DNA from: Stereocaulon alpinum
Taxonomy: Eukaryota > Ascomycota > Lecanoromycetes > Lecanorales > Stereocaulaceae
Assembly (NCBI GenBank): GCA_018257865.1
Contig: JAEUBA010000001.1
Coordinates: 124,001-188,000, forward strand
Length of the DNA stretch: 64,000 nucleotides
Direction of reading: 5' to 3'
The translations under genes and the position numbers were made by a program. Position 1 is the first letter of the stretch. Each line of letters opens with the position of its first letter. Positions 10,898 through 24,718 of the stretch are shown piece after piece. The notes beneath the pieces were generated by a model. The model did not search any database and had not been told where the DNA came from. It saw nothing but the letters and a program-made list of their open reading frames with translations.

Positions 10898-11609
10898 AGC
10901 GTTGAGTGTTGAAGACGAGGGAAAGGATAGGACTGCGAGGTATCGATGTCCTTCTTGGATATACACTTAGTTGACCGACCTTGGATCTAGACCCAGTGGG
11001 ATTGTGTTCATGGAAAGTCATGTACTCGCCTCCTTTCAGCTGTATCTCAGGACTTATCCGTGGCGATGTCTTGCTCTGATTCAAAGGAAACATCTTCCCG
11101 AAACCAGACAGACGAGACGGGACCGACAGTGTTCCTCATTGGGACAAGCAGACATGTTTGGTAGGGGACTCATTCTAAAGGGGAAATGATGTCAGGCAAG
11201 CGAGAGTCATAGCATGAGACAGTGTGCTTGGATTCTCCCAAAAAGGACCACGCTCTCGTCGGAACAATAGACCTTCTCTTTGGGTTCGCACAACAGGAAC
11301 TAGATACCAACAACCAACACCCCTTTCGCACGCTGTTGTTGAACCATAATACCTTATGTTGCATATAAATTCATCACCATCGTCGTTGTTACGCCGCCTT
11401 TGCATGACATACATTATATTGGAATACATGCATTGAGCTTACATATTTTGCACGCCAGTAAATGCCGCTGTCATAAAACGCCATCGGTCGATTGCTCGAT
11501 ATGTGTGCTCTTACCCTCCCCGTTAGGTATCAGTCCGTCTGATACACCGCATCTACCGTTTCATTACACCAGATATCGACATAGATCCCAAGGCATGAGA
11601 ATGGAAGGT
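10898..11609. other. Intergenic region
   Basis: This is the upstream flank of membrane protein copy A and the 3' flank of the large minus-strand gene. No convincing gene is seen; the small open frames overlap on opposite strands. Confidence 0.5.
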
Positions 11610-14600
11610 TTAGAAGGTGACGTCTTCGCTCGAAGATGGTATGGCATTTGGCGAACCCCTGAACCGCGTCCTTTTAATGCCATCCTTGTCGGGACTGTAG
11701 TTGCCTGACGACGTGATAGGTCTTGGCCCAGTTGGCTTGCGCTGTGGAGATGCACCAGAAGCGGAGCGTGGTGAGTCCCTCGTCTATTTAATGCTATCAG
11801 TAAATGCGCCCAAGGTTTGTTGGAAATGGGGACATACAGGATCGTAGCCGGCAGAACCATTGCTGTACCTCTGCTCAGGCTGCAAGTGCTCGGTACTCAA
11901 CGGTGACGCAAATGTCGGTCTGCTATCTTTCATAGCTATCTTTGGCGGCCGAGATGGCCCCGATGGTACGAGTGGGCCATCGTCCTTGACCTTTGGTGGA
12001 CGAGGCGGAGCCCTCGCTTCATCGGTTGCTGAAGCCTCGGAGTATCCAGTGTCAGAAATTGGTGAGAGATTTCCAGCTCCGCTATATCTATTGCCAGCAC
12101 CTGGTACATACCGGGCCAGGGCAGGGTCGGAACCAAAAGTATCTGAGGTAGGCGAGATGGGAGAGCGAGAACCGAAGGTTCGCGCTTGAGATTCGAGATT
12201 TTGCTGGAAGCGTTGTGTTGGCCCAGGACGCGGCTGTGGGTGCTGAAGGTTCATGGAATTGCGGTGAGCCTCATACTTTGGAGCCTCGGATACTTGAGAT
12301 GGGATGAGAGGCGAAGGAGGGCGATTGTCTTGAGGAGTGAGGCCTTCGTCATCCTCGAGTGAGTCAATAGATCGCAACCGATCATCACCTTGAGGATCGT
12401 AATGATCGTCATTATCATAATGCTGCAACTCAGACCCCGAGCGCGATGCTTCGGAGAAAGGCCGCTCTTTGCGTCCACTGTTTCTAACATTGTCGCCTAC
12501 AGAAGAGGTCGTTGTCTTAGACCACCTGGAGATCTTTGGAAATCCAAAGATCGACGAGCTGCTGGACTTGTGTTTACGACTTTTGTCCGTTCCAGTCCTT
12601 GGCGTATGCTCGTTGCTCTGTGTTCCAGCAGTCAGACGAACTTGCGGCGGAGTACCCAGTGGCACTGATCCAGCCCGGGGATTCTCTTTGGTAGGAGTGA
12701 GTAGCCGCTCGTTATCCTCAAATTGATGAGCAAGCACATTCTGCTCATGTTCATCAAGCTCCTCGTCGGCTTCCAGTACTGTGCTGACACGGTTCTGGGA
12801 ACCTTGGCGGATGTCTCTGTTACGCATGGCGCTTGTCTCTCTTGACGGAGGGTTTGAGAAGTAGGTAGACTGGCCTGTGGATCCAGTGCCTGCTTGACCT
12901 TCCGGCTCGTAGCCATCGGGACCAGCTGCCCGCAGCTTCTCGTATGATTTCAAGCTTTGTTCACGAGTATTCGCCATACTAGGCCGGACCTCCTGCGAGG
13001 CCTTCAAACCTTCAACCTCTCCGAGCAAATGAACCAGCATATCTTCTATCTTGCTGATATCGTTCTGATTCCGGCTACTAAGCCCTTGAAGAGCACGTCT
13101 GAAGACACTTCGTTTCTTGGCAGTCGTGTCTTCTTCGTCTTCAGCTGGAGAACGACGAGCGAACTTCGGTGCTCCGGTAGGTTGAGGTCGTGGGCCTCCC
13201 AGGATAATCTTGTTGATAGTACGATCATGTTGCTTATTACCGGCATCCACTAGGATATCGTCCTGCTCAGCAATGAACTTCTTCATCTCTTCGAAAGAAG
13301 TGCGCATTTCGGCAGCGCTTCTGACGAGGGTTACCAGGATCTCAGTGTCTCTGGCGTTGCGTTGGGCGTCCCGCACGGTAAGCTATTCGTTTTTAGCAAA
13401 TGAAGGATCAGATTGCCAAGTAGATACATACGTGATCCATAAGCGCCACAATGTCCTTCGACTGAATCCTGTCGATGCCTCCACCTGTAGCGCTGTCGTA
13501 GAATGGCGACCCCATTCCGTGGGCCATACCACTGCTCATATGTCTTGCGTGATTCTGGCTGATAAACGGATCGTCGTCCTCGATCATCCCGTCCATTCCA
13601 GTATCATTGAAGGACTTGGCTTTGTTGAAACTGATTCCTGGACTTGCGGGACCATGTTGAGGCCCGGGACCAGTGCCATAGCCCTCATCATGTGTGGGAC
13701 TCGGAATGGTGTCTCTTGTCATGTACGAATCCGGAGCTGCTCCAAATTGATGATCTACGTCAGGCACATACTGATCCTCGGCTTGGGCTTCATGTCCGTC
13801 CTTTATCGACAAATCTCGGGATTGGATTTGCTTCTCGGGAGAACTGTGCCCTGCGCTTGCTAAAGCTGCCGTCTCGAGAAACGTTGCTGCTGCTGCCTTG
13901 AGGCTTTGATGGGCGCTTGAGTCCTTAGAGCGTGAGGTGACCTCCCCTTTAGTCTGTGGTGGGGTTGGCTTGTTTGGCCAGTGATCAAGATTGTCATTCT
14001 GATAGCCGCCCATGGGCCCTTGGATGATCGATGGGTTGGTACTGATGTCAGAGTCTGAGTGATGAAAATGACCAATCTCGGGTATGGGGTCGTCGGCTAT
14101 AGGTAAACCGCTGGTACCCATAGGAACATTCTCTTCGCCTTCCTCTATGGATCGAGCAACACTTTGTCGTGGCGAGTTCTGCGCAGAGATCTGATCATGA
14201 TTATGAAACTTCACGGGGGATACAAGACGCTCCTTCAAGCCGTTATCTTCTTGAGCAATTTCCCGATCGGCAGATGCCTCAACCCGGTTGTCTTCATATG
14301 ATCCAGAATAGGACTTATCTTCCGGTTTCGAGCGCATTGAGATCGTTGAAGTATCAATAAGTGAAGCGACAGCAGATTCGACAGCCACTGGGGTATGAAC
14401 ATAGTCAGGATTTCTGGCCGTGCCTACAGTCTGACGCTCCTGCGCAGCAGCGACTTTGTCCGGCCATGGGGCATCCATACTATCGTCGGTATAATTGGTC
14501 ATGCGCTTGTAGTCAATCGTTGAACCCCTGTAGCTACTTTCTCCGGAATCACGATAACGCTGATTCTTCTCGTGCTCCCGTTCTAGCCACTCATCCATTG

Positions 14601-16995
14601 CAGGGTCCTTGTCAGAGTATTCTCCTTCTGTGAAATTGGAGTCTCGAAGTTGTTCAAGAACATCTTCTCCTGGCTCAAAATTAATCCCTTTTGGCCTGTT
14701 CGTACGTCTCATATCAACGCTCACGGGGGACCCCAGAGATTTGATGGAAGGCGAGCTTTTATTTCTTTGCTGCTTGAGAGAAGCCAAAGATTCAAAGCTA
14801 GCTTTGTGGTGGAAAGATTCACGATTGATCTCGCTCTCCTGACGGCTCGAAACGCTCTGTATTGGACTAAGACCACGGCTTTCGTGCTGGTAGGCGTACT
14901 CATTGCCATCGTATTGGTCATGCCGCTGTGCTAGTTGCTGCGCAGTGTAAGCACCTACCCCAGCAACAGCTCCCAGGACGCCTGCTTCTGCCATCTTCGA
15001 ATGGTGTTCATCATCTTGAAAACCGCGGTCGTTACGTGGGCTGTCCTGTTCGCTAAGATTTCTGGGCGGGAAATTGCTGTGGTGTGTAGCCAGGCTCTTT
15101 TGCATACCTAGCGGCGACATCGTTGGTGTTCTTATTCCAGGAGATGATACTTCACGTGGCGAAGCGCGAGAAACCTGTCGGAGGTCCGCCGTACGTCGTT
15201 CCCCAGAGGGTGATGACGGCTCTTCAGTACGCTCGGACAGGATCGACTCTCGGGTCAGCTCGGAGCTGTGGATATCGCTCTGCATGGGCATGGGAGGAAC
15301 GTCATGTCTGTTAAAAGGGTCTTCAGTACTCTCAGCAAGGCTGGCACTTCGACTATGGCTTTTGCTGCTTCGTCTTCGCCGACGCTCTTTCCTGTCAATG
15401 CTCGACCTGGAATCGTTGTGCTTCAGGTCATGACGGTTCAAGGCCGCTGCTGTGAGAATACCCCCAACAACACCTCCAGCAGCAGTATCTCTTAAGCCGT
15501 GTCCCTCCCTACTCTTCTTCCGCTTGCCTCCATCATAGATGACGGTGTCCTCAGACATTTCCCGCTCAGATCTGCGGTCTGAAGGCGAATTGGATTTTCT
15601 GTCACGCCTGCTTTCCTTTCTGCCTTTAATCGAGTCACCAGATAATAGAGTGCCCGCGTTATGTTCATCCCTGTTCAAGAACACTTTAGGCTTTCCAGAG
15701 ACATCCGGAGCACTTGCATGCTTCGAGAGCTTGCGGGACATCTCAGTCCGTGAAGCACTGCTACCAGAAGCCACTGAGGCCCTATTGTCTCGCTCAAACT
15801 TCTGACGACTTTGTTGCATCTTCTGTTCTTGCTTCAGGGTCTCCAGCTCTGGCATGATTAGGCGGCGAATGGCGTTCTCGACAGTCTCGAGCAACTTTGG
15901 ATTCGCGTTGATCGAGGACTTCGACGTTCCAGACCGGAAAGAGTATTGATCTCCAGACTGTCGTTGATCAGATAGCTGAGAGTTAGTAGCAAGACTGGAT
16001 TCGGCGGCGTTTGGGAGCTCCTCCTCTCTTTGGTGCCTACTCGACCTTCGCCGTCCGCTTTTGGAAGTCTCAATAATTTGCTCGTTGCTGACGCTGCGGC
16101 TTCGAGTCTTGCTGCTCCTTTTGTGCTTTCCACTGCTGACCTCTCGAGGCCTGGCTGCAAGTTTCTCGGCAACTTTATGGGCCAGCCGTTCTTTGCTAAG
16201 ACTTCTGCTTCTTCTTCGTGATGGCGTCTTTAAGGTGTTGGTGACGATGACAGCATCTTTGCTCAAACTCCGACTTCTGTTGCGACGGGGCGTCTCCATT
16301 TCGGTCCTGCCTTCGAGCATACTGTCCGGTGGCATAGAAGATATTTCTGAGGGATTTACTTGGATGTAGCGCTCTTCCCTTGCCTGCTCCTCGTGGCCTA
16401 CGCTTGTCGTTGTAGAGATATCACTACCTTGGTCTCTTTGCATGACCTCAATTTCCACGGGTGGGTATCTGTGAGCTAGGCTCGACTCTTCTGCGGCTGA
16501 TGTATAAGAACTTATGCTTCTGTCGTCTCCACTTCCCGACACCACCCGTTGCTCTTCTGTGGAACGTGGACCCAGCGATATTCGTCTCGTATACGAAGGC
16601 TTGCGGCCGCCTTTGGATGCAGTGACCTGGATATGCTCGTTTGCGTCTCTAATCTTGTGCGCAGCTGATGGCGTAACCTTGACCCGCACGCTTGGCCTAG
16701 AGTTCACCTCTGGTCCTCTGCCACCCTCAAAGTATTCAATCAGGAGGGACGTCTGTGATTTGTTCGAACCTCGGGTGAGGTCTCTTCCCTTGTCCCTACT
16801 GCGTGACTCTTGGCGCTTCTTCGTAGGAATCGTGACAGGACTGCCGTCTTCTGGAATCGAGTAGGAGGTCTTATCGGTGCGATGTGAAACGTCTGTGGCA
16901 AGATCACCTTCTTCTCCACTGCCGCCCGAGGTTTGAAAAGTCGAAGACTCTGTGGGCGCGGGCAATGGCGGTTTGCTGTGAGTCTCAACACCCAT
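11610..16995 (-). CDS. Large serine/charge-rich protein of unknown function
   Basis: A 1760-residue protein from three exons: 13432-16995, 11838-13382 and 11610-11783; the introns are 49 and 54 nt. Most of it is polar and low in complexity. Near residues 235-310 there are repeated basic-serine blocks (SRSLSK, SRSVSN). Two glycine/alanine-rich hydrophobic stretches (GGVVGGILTAAAL, GVLGAVAGVGAYTA) look like glycine zippers. After the first intron there is a predicted helical region (ILVTLVRSAAEMRTSFEEM, then KIEDMLVHLLGEVEGL), the most ordered part, followed by a proline-rich tail with PPRPPK motifs. A scaffold or cortical (eisosome-like) role is conceivable, but no diagnostic domain is visible, so I assign no function. 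The gene structure is well supported. Confidence 0.75.
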
Positions 16996-18359
16996 TGCGA
17001 TGAAGAGGCCTGCTTTGGGCGTGACGAGCCAGGACTATGCAATGAACATCGACGCGTGCATAGCAAAAATGGTCCTTCAGTGAGTAATTGAGGCTCGCTC
17101 GAACCTAGCAACTCGAGTGAAGCAGAGTTCGTACTGGATGGAGGGTAGAGGTCTTGATGTAGTAGAACGATTGTCAACAAATCAGCGTCCCAACCGTTAT
17201 AGCGTCAAGTGAAGTAGCCTGAGGGAATCACAAAGTCCTATCTTGCGGCAGTATTTGATGTGTCCTATATGGAGCTGAAGTATTGGTGTTGGGGGGTACA
17301 GATTTACACTGTTGACAATGGTTGGTGAGGTTTCGGGATGGGTAACCGAGTACCAGGAGGATTGGTTGGCAGCGTCGGAGGATCACTCCATGCGGATGGA
17401 TGGTAGCGTTGATTGCTTCAGATGTGTAGTAACAACGCAAGTGCTCCTCGGAGAGATTGGCGAAGGGAGGGGGGGGGTGGGAAAGTGGTGCTGGGACTGG
17501 GGTTGTTGTGAAGCTGGAAAAGAAGGCTGAAAGCTCTGGGACAACAAACTGCCGGCAAGCTAAGTCTAGCCTACCTTGATTTCATGGGCTGGTAGGTCGA
17601 GCTTCCGGCGACTGTCGCCCCAACCAGGTGCTTATTACGAGGTTGCCTTGTGAAAGGGCTTGCGAGCAGTCAATCCTCATACTGCATTCTACAGCTCTAC
17701 GATACGGTCAAAGGCTGGAGACCACATGGTTATCTGGCCCGATCAACTCCTGAATCGTGCAGGGGGCCGGCTCCTGTCCGAGTGCAGCCGGCAATTGTTG
17801 CTTTGCCACACGAAAAAACATTTCCATTGCCGCCTCCCCTACATATTTCAAACAGTCCGCCAATTCCCTACAATTTGTCCATGAAACAGATTTGGGGATT
17901 ACATCCTTCTCTTTGCGCAAATACCATATATTGTAGCAACAGCGGCTTTCGATGTGTGAATTCCAAAAATAAAAGATTTGGGCGACTGATATTGGCTCGA
18001 TTGCTTTCCGCCGGGAGGGACGTTGTTCACCCGGCGACCGCTGAGAACAATACCATCCTAAGCCAAGTGATTGGATCCTCCAATATGCTCGATTCTGCGC
18101 TTGACAACTCATCAACCCCAAGCGCTGGGGCGTGTGGATAGGATTCGCGGATATCACTCTCATGAAAGGATCGGTTTGTTGCCCAACCTGTTGCATGACC
18201 ACGAGGTCAAATATTGCCTCTTTGGCTCGTGGTGCATTCCTCGGCACATCCGTGTCTTAAACTTCATGACAAAAGGCTCTGAATTTCGCCACGTGATATC
18301 TAAAGGTTCCGCCAACGCCATGCTAATCTACACAGCATTGTCTCGCAGAGGTTTGCGTC
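16996..18359. other. Intergenic region upstream of the large minus-strand gene
   Basis: About 1.36 kb. A run of nine G lies at 17469-17477. Overlapping open frames on both strands between 17650 and 18480 lack an ATG context, codon bias or recognisable domains, so I do not call a gene. Confidence 0.45.
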
Positions 18360-20566
18360 CTAAACCCGGCTGCCGTCAATTCTTTTCCGATGGAACTTCT
18401 GCCCTTGCTTTGGTTGACTTCCGTAAGCCCTCCGACCCTCTTTCTTCTTGTCTCTACTCATGCTCGCCCCAAGAGTGATGTCAACTCGTGGGGGTGTTTG
18501 AAATCCAAATGATTTCGCCACCTTGACAAGGTCAAGTTTGTGAACGTCGAAGATAGATCGTAAGCTGTGAGAAGCGTATGCTTGTAGATATGATCGATAG
18601 CCATCTTTCGCCGACTTTAATCGTATAGCGTCAGTCTAGAACAGAACAGCAAGGAACAGAGAATGTTCTCACCTTGTTCAAATAATAGTTCTGGCCGATA
18701 AGCTTCTCTAGTTGTGACTGAATGTTGAAGATGCGCTTCGCTGGGAATTCAAATTCTACCAATGGCACCCGAGCTTCTTTAAGGTGCTTCAGAAAGCCCA
18801 CTTCTGATGGCTGTAGAAACATCAGACTTCTCCCTTTCCCATTTGAGCCTCGGGCTGTCCGTCCAACACGATGAATGTAATCCTATATCCAACAGATTAG
18901 CTTGAGGAGGCAAATAGAGAAGGAACGGAGGTCTAACTCTTGGATCATCAGGGGGATCGAATTGCACTATCCAGTCCACGGATGGTATCTTTGAATGAAT
19001 GAGCAGCGTCCATGGTACAGTGGGTATGGTTGTGACTCACATCTAGACCTCTCGCTGCTACATCTGTACAGATCAAGGTCCCTTTGCTCGAGTTGCAAAA
19101 TTCGAAAAATGTATTTGTACGCTGGACAGGTATCGTTATTGATCTGTAGGGAGGGCATAGATAATTCCGGGTTCATACCTTCTGCTGCTTTTGCTTTCCG
19201 TGCAGGCTGAGCACAGGTAGATCGATGTAGTTTAGGAGCTCAGAATGGTACTGTTGAGATCAGTAGATATAAGCAGGGATGAGCACATCGGGTGGAGCAT
19301 GAGACCCACATTGACGCAATTGCAACTGGAAAAGAACACAATCACTTTCTTGTTCAGATTCTTTTTCAGGAACGAGAATAAGAGCAAAAAGCGCTTGTCT
19401 GAGTCACATATGACATATCCCTGTTCGAGTCCTTCGACAGTGCTGTGCTCCTTCTTATGATCCACATTAATGTATAGCGGACCTGGCCTTAGCGATATGC
19501 GGGCTAGATCCTCAACTTTCGTCGTTTGTGTAGCAGAGAACAGCATTGTCTGACGCTCTTCTTTTGGCAGAATCTTTATAATCTGTCTCATTTCATCCTC
19601 GAATCCCACTTCCAAGATGCGGTCTGCTTCGTCTATCACAAGCGCCTTAACGTTCTTGAACACGAAACCCGGAGTGTTCTGTAAGTGATCTAGAAGACGT
19701 CCGGGGGTCGCAATGACCAGGTTGACTCCTTTGGCGAGCTTCTCAGCTTCTGCTCTCCTATTTGCCCCACCAATTACGATCCCATAGGTCTGCGAGTGGT
19801 TTGCCATCAGCTCTCGTGTAACGCCAAAGATTTGTAACGCAAGTTCTCGGGTAGGCGAGACAACAATGACGCCTGTTCCGTTCCTGTTTCTTGTTAGCTA
19901 TAGTCGTCCAACACAGGGGCGCCTGCCAACAAACCTAGGTTTGAACCTTAAGGCGCTCAACATCTCGACAGCGGGGATGAGGAAGGCCAGAGTCTTTCCA
20001 GATCCAGTCTTCGCGGCTCCTAGAACATCTCTTCCCGCCAACAATGGTGGTATTCCCCTCTGTTGTATCTCCGTCATTTGGTCAAACTTCATCTCCTCTA
20101 TCGCGTGCATTGTCTTGCTCGATAGGTTAAGGTCTGCGAACCGTTTTGGATCTATACCAGTGGCCGGTAACGATAGCGTTGTTGTTGATGGCATTCCATG
20201 AACGGCTGTGTACTCGTCGTCCAGAGGTGCCACATTTTCAGTCTCCTTTTGCGCACTTTCCTGCTGTGCTGGAGCACTCTCAATGGCATCTTCCTGTTCA
20301 AGCTCTCCTTCGGTAGCAGATGATAACACATTCTGTTCCGATTGTATCAAGCCGTTGTGGTCATGCTTGCTCTTCTTGGACTTCTTATGAATCTTGGAAT
20401 TTGGGGAGCCGTTGACGGATGGAAGGACTTCCAGGGTGGTATTTGATTTGGCAGCTGGCTCCACTACAGCACTGGTGTGCTTGCGCTTGCGCTTTTTCGA
20501 CTTGAGCTCCGTATTCTCCATGCCGACTTGCTCTATTCGCGGCTTGAAGCATGGCTGCACGGCCAT
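18360..20566 (-). CDS. HAS1: DEAD-box ATP-dependent RNA helicase HAS1
   Basis: A 643-residue nucleolar helicase needed for 40S and 60S ribosomal subunit assembly (established for the Has1/DDX18 family). Six exons join in frame: 19935-20566, 19310-19883, 19041-19250, 18938-18988, 18673-18882 and 18360-18614. The motifs read in order: Q motif with FADLNLSSKTM and EIQQRGIPPLLAGRD, AKTGSGKT (I), PTRELA (Ia), TPGRLLDH (Ib), DEAD followed by RILEVGFEDEM (II), SATQT (III), and HRVGRTARG (VI). The YINVD and HGKQKQQKRTNTFFEF stretches are typical of Has1 rather than other DEAD proteins. A Lys-rich nuclear-localisation region (KSKKRKRKH) opens the protein. A second ATG at 20521 is an alternative start. 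Confidence 0.93.
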
Positions 20567-21835
20567 GGCACTATGTTCGTAACACTAGCTGAAAATTTAA
20601 CCGAGTAGAACTAGCGGTAGATCTCCCGAAGCCAGGTTGTCGGAGAGATTCTGAAAGTGGACATGACCTGCCGACATGTCCAATGCCCTGTATCATCTCG
20701 CATTTCCAATGTGATCAGTCAGCCTCCAAAAGGCCAATTCGAAAATAATTCTGAGCAAAATGCAGGCAAGGAAGTTTCCTTAGGCTTTGTTGGCTTCAAT
20801 GCGAAGAGACCAGCACCAAATAGCTGCGCCAAGCGTGTACCTGCATTAAATCTCTGGAAAGAGGTTTTCTATGGTTCATAAGTATCTCTGCCAATGCACA
20901 ATAATGCCACAGACGCTACAGGAATAGATTATTCAGCAGTCGACCTACGTACGGCTGACTTGGTAGTGTGGGGGCCGTTTCTTCTGAGAGAACTTCTCTG
21001 CTCGACGAGTACACCCGATGTAACAAATTCGATTGGATGAAGGCCAGGCATACAGGAGGCGTCTGTTGTGTGGAAAGCCTGAAGCATTGACTAATCATAG
21101 GCTTACGGTTTGTCAGACGTGGAGGGCCCTCAAACAAAATAAAGCAATCGTCTCGCCGTAGAGTAGAAGGGCCATCTCCAGACAAAGAAGCATCGCAAAA
21201 ATCATTTACGAGCTTGACATATGTTCAATCCGATCATTCCGTAGAACCTAGTCTTTGTGTTCAGTAATTACTATCCTCTATGTAGTGGTTGGTAGGTGTC
21301 TTGACCGTTGCGCGTCACGGTAAATACGACGCACAGCCCCACCGCGGCCGGGTCCCCTGAGATTGTTTTGGCGCTAAGTTTGCCTCTTTGTCGCTGACAT
21401 TCCTAGCTACATCTTCATAACATCATCCTACTACTCTCACATCACCTACTTCCATCATCTTGTGCGATCTCTAATTCCTCATACAGTCGTTTTCGATGGA
21501 GTTATCGGGCTAGAGGCCGTCTCCAGAATCACCTCACTAACTGGAGACTTCCATTCCCCCCCCCCCCGCTCCGTCTCGCCACTCGTTCCATTTCCTTGAA
21601 TTCTAATTTTGGTTGTCGCCCGCAGCGACCACATCACGCTCCCACCAGCTTTGAGCTACCACCAACTCTTCGCATCTTTTCGGATCATTGTGTATAGACA
21701 TTAGGCTTCTGGAAGCATCAATCATTGAAAAACGTCGCTGGATCGTTGCAGCGCCTGCGCGACCCGGTCTCACTCCAGCTACACAGCATCCTTGAAATTG
21801 GCAGGCTTCGATCCTTAACCTGAGTCTACTTTGCA
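20567..21835. other. Divergent promoter region between HAS1 and the Flc-like gene
   Basis: About 1.27 kb shared by two genes transcribed outwards. It holds a run of 12 C at 21556-21567 in the likely 5' leader of the Flc-like gene, and pyrimidine-rich DNA from about 21400. No gene is seen. Confidence 0.5.
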
Positions 21836-24242
21836 ATGCAGCTCTCACTATTATCAAAGCCAGCATGGCTTTCTCTCGCCGCCATTACCTTACTCTCGCC
21901 ATTTGCATCCGCCGAAAGGATTATCGAGTCGAAATCATTGAACCCTTGTCAAGCCAACTCGAGCTTCACTGCGACCCTCTTCAATGTCGCCTTCACACCG
22001 GCCAACAACAGTTTGGGCTTTGACATTGTCGGTGTCTCTTCGATATCCGGCTATGTTATTGCAGAAATTGACTTTATTGCGTACGGCTATCAAGCCGTGA
22101 GTCAATCCTTTGATCCTTGCACACAAAACTTGGAGGGCATGTGTCCCATGAACACAGGGCAGATCAATATCAAATCGAACATTCCTATTCCCAACAGTGT
22201 GATAGAGAAAATTCCTGGAATTGCGTATGGCGTACCCGACTTGGACGGATTGGTGAAGATCTATATCAAGAACAAGGCGAATGGTGTCAGTGTGGCTTGT
22301 GTTGAAGCACAGCTGTCAAACGGCAAGACCGTCTACATTCCAGCAGTTGGTTGGTCAACTGCAGCCATCGCTGGCCTGGCGCTCCTTGCCTCTGCCGTGA
22401 CCTCTGGGTTGGGCCACTCCAATACGGCCGCTCATGTAGCCGCTAATGCCCTTTCCCTATTCGGCTTCTTCCAAGCGCAGGCAATTATCGGCATGACGGC
22501 TGTCCCCCTACCGCCAATCGTCGCATCGTGGACTCAAAACTTCCAGTGGAGCTTAGGTATTATCAGAGTCGGGTTTTTGGAGTCTGTCTGTACATGGTAT
22601 CAAAGGGCCACTGGAGGGACACCGTCAACGCTCCTCTCAAATCTGAATACTGCGTCTGTTGAAGTGCAGAAACGATCCCTAACTGGCCAGAGGATTATCA
22701 TGCGTGCTGTACATGAGATATCGAAACGCACCAACGCCGGCTCAACTGGCACAGGAAAAGTGGTTGTGGTACAAGGAATCAAAAGAGTTGGATTCCGCGC
22801 TAAGATCGAAACGACGAACATATTCTTGACCGGTCTTATCTTCTTCATCATATTCGTATTCCTTACAGCTGTCTGTGTGGCGCTGTTCAAGGCATTCTGT
22901 GAAGCTGCAGTGAAAGCTGGATGGTTTAAGGGAGACAAATTTGAAGATTTTAGAACCGGCTGGAGGGTTGTCCTGAAGGGAATTCTTTTCCGCTTGGTAG
23001 GCGATCATGTTTGGAGTTTCACAATTTAATCGCTAACACGAAATTGCAGGTCCTCATTGGTTATCCGCAAATATGTATCCTTTGCCTGTGGGAACTGACA
23101 GAAAGAGATTCCGTGGCTGAGGTTGTACTCGCCCTGTTCTTCTTCATATCTATGAGCGCAGCTCTGGCATGGGCTTCGCTCAAGGTCTTCCGCATCGCGA
23201 AACGGTCGGTCAGCATGCACAAGAACCCTGCCTACATTCTCTACTCCGACCCATCAGCTCTCAACAAATGGGGTTTCCTCTACGTTCAGTTCCGTGCTAC
23301 GGCATACTACTTCATTATGCCACTGCTAGGTTACATTCTCCTCAAAGCGATATTCATAGCCTTCGCGCAACACAGCGGTACAGCCCAGGCCATCGCTTTA
23401 GTTATCATCGAAGCCGGCTTCCTTATTGGAGTCAGCATTCTTCGACCTTGGATGGACAAGAAAACCAACGCCTTCAACATTTCCATCGCCGCCGTTAACT
23501 TCCTCAATGTGATCTTCTTACTAGTGTTCACAGCAGTTTTCAATCAGCCAGTAAGTGTGCACAAATGCCGTTGATGTATCGCCTGTGCTGACAAAGAATT
23601 AAGGGGATCGTTACTGGTGTAATGGGTGTGATCTTCTTTATCGTCAACGCCGCATTTGCTTTGGTCCTTCTGTTGTTAGTGCTCATTGCTACTGGCTTCG
23701 CCATATTCTCGAAGAACCCAGATACCCGATATCAGCCCATGCGTGACGACCGTGGCTCCTTCATAAAGTCCCAAACTCAACTCAATACTGAGCTTGACGC
23801 CCTCGGCGTAACTGCCAGGGGAGACATGGCCCAGAAGGGATACTATAGCCGCGACCTCGATGAAGACGATGACTCTTTCTCCTCAGGATCTGCCGGCAAG
23901 CACCACGACGCCGCTGGTGCGCCCCTGCCACCGTCAACCGGCAACTCCGCTATGAGAGAGCCACCACGCTCTCCCATTGACCCAAATATGCCGTACTTCC
24001 CCAGTGATGGGACTCCTCGTCACGGCGCGCCGCATCAGGGCGGCGATCTGTACAGTGGAGACAACTCCAGCTCTCGTCCAGGTGCCGACATGCCATTGAT
24101 GAACAACTCCTGGAATAACAACGGTGACCGACGACAAGACACTTCACCATACCGTCGAGCACCATCAACACACTCGAACGGGGGTTACAGGCAGCAGAAC
24201 AATTCGAGTCCGTGGCAGCGAGGTGCCGGTTATGACCACTAA
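21836..24242 (+). CDS. TRP channel-like / Flc family membrane protein
   Basis: A 766-residue protein from exons 21836-22996, 23050-23550 and 23604-24242. It starts with a signal peptide ending near FASAERI. A lumenal ML-like (TRP N-terminal) domain of about 150 residues with paired cysteines follows. Then come about nine transmembrane helices (from TAAIAGLALLASAV to FFIVNAAFALVLLLLVLIATG). This order is that of the fungal Flc1/2/3 family (PF14558 plus PF06011), which has been linked to FAD transport into the ER, calcium homeostasis and cell-wall integrity. The cytosolic tail of about 170 residues is rich in Asp, Pro, Gly and Asn (MPLMNNSWNNNG). Both introns are phase 0. Which paralogue it represents cannot be decided here. 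Confidence 0.9.
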
Positions 24243-24718
24243 TACAGACCATGTTACGGCCAGGACAACCAGCATATAATACATATTGATAATGTTGTTC
24301 TATAATTATCTATGATTAGCACGGCTACGGAGTCTGCATTTGTGTTTTGCAGCACCCTCTTGCTTTGGCTTAGGGCCTAGTGACCAGTTTCAGTCCATAC
24401 CATGGGACACAGAGTACTTGTACATGGGAGGCGTTTTGGTAAAAGATATTGTATTTGGAGGCTTGATGAGGAAGCATTAGAGGGCTTTGGTGCTTGTCAA
24501 AGGTACCTCGGTTATGTAGATAGTCAAGCATCTAGATTACATTCTCGAAGCACATTGTGTGCCACGATGCTTTGCTATGATGCCTTGCTCAGACAATCAT
24601 GACATTTTGTGATATGCTCCTGCGCCGGTTCAATGCTTTTCATACAATATACACTCCTCGCCAACGTAATATGCAGCCTACTTCAGTACATACCTCTCCA
24701 TTTCAGTCAGCGACATTA
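24243..24718. other. Convergent intergenic region
   Basis: Shared 3' flanks of the Flc-like gene (plus) and the NDUFAF2-like gene (minus). No gene is seen. Confidence 0.5.

Noticed and set aside
17650..18480. Overlapping open frames of 135-179 codons on both strands
   Set aside because: They lack credible starts, splice logic and recognisable domains. They lie in the promoter-side region of the large minus-strand gene.
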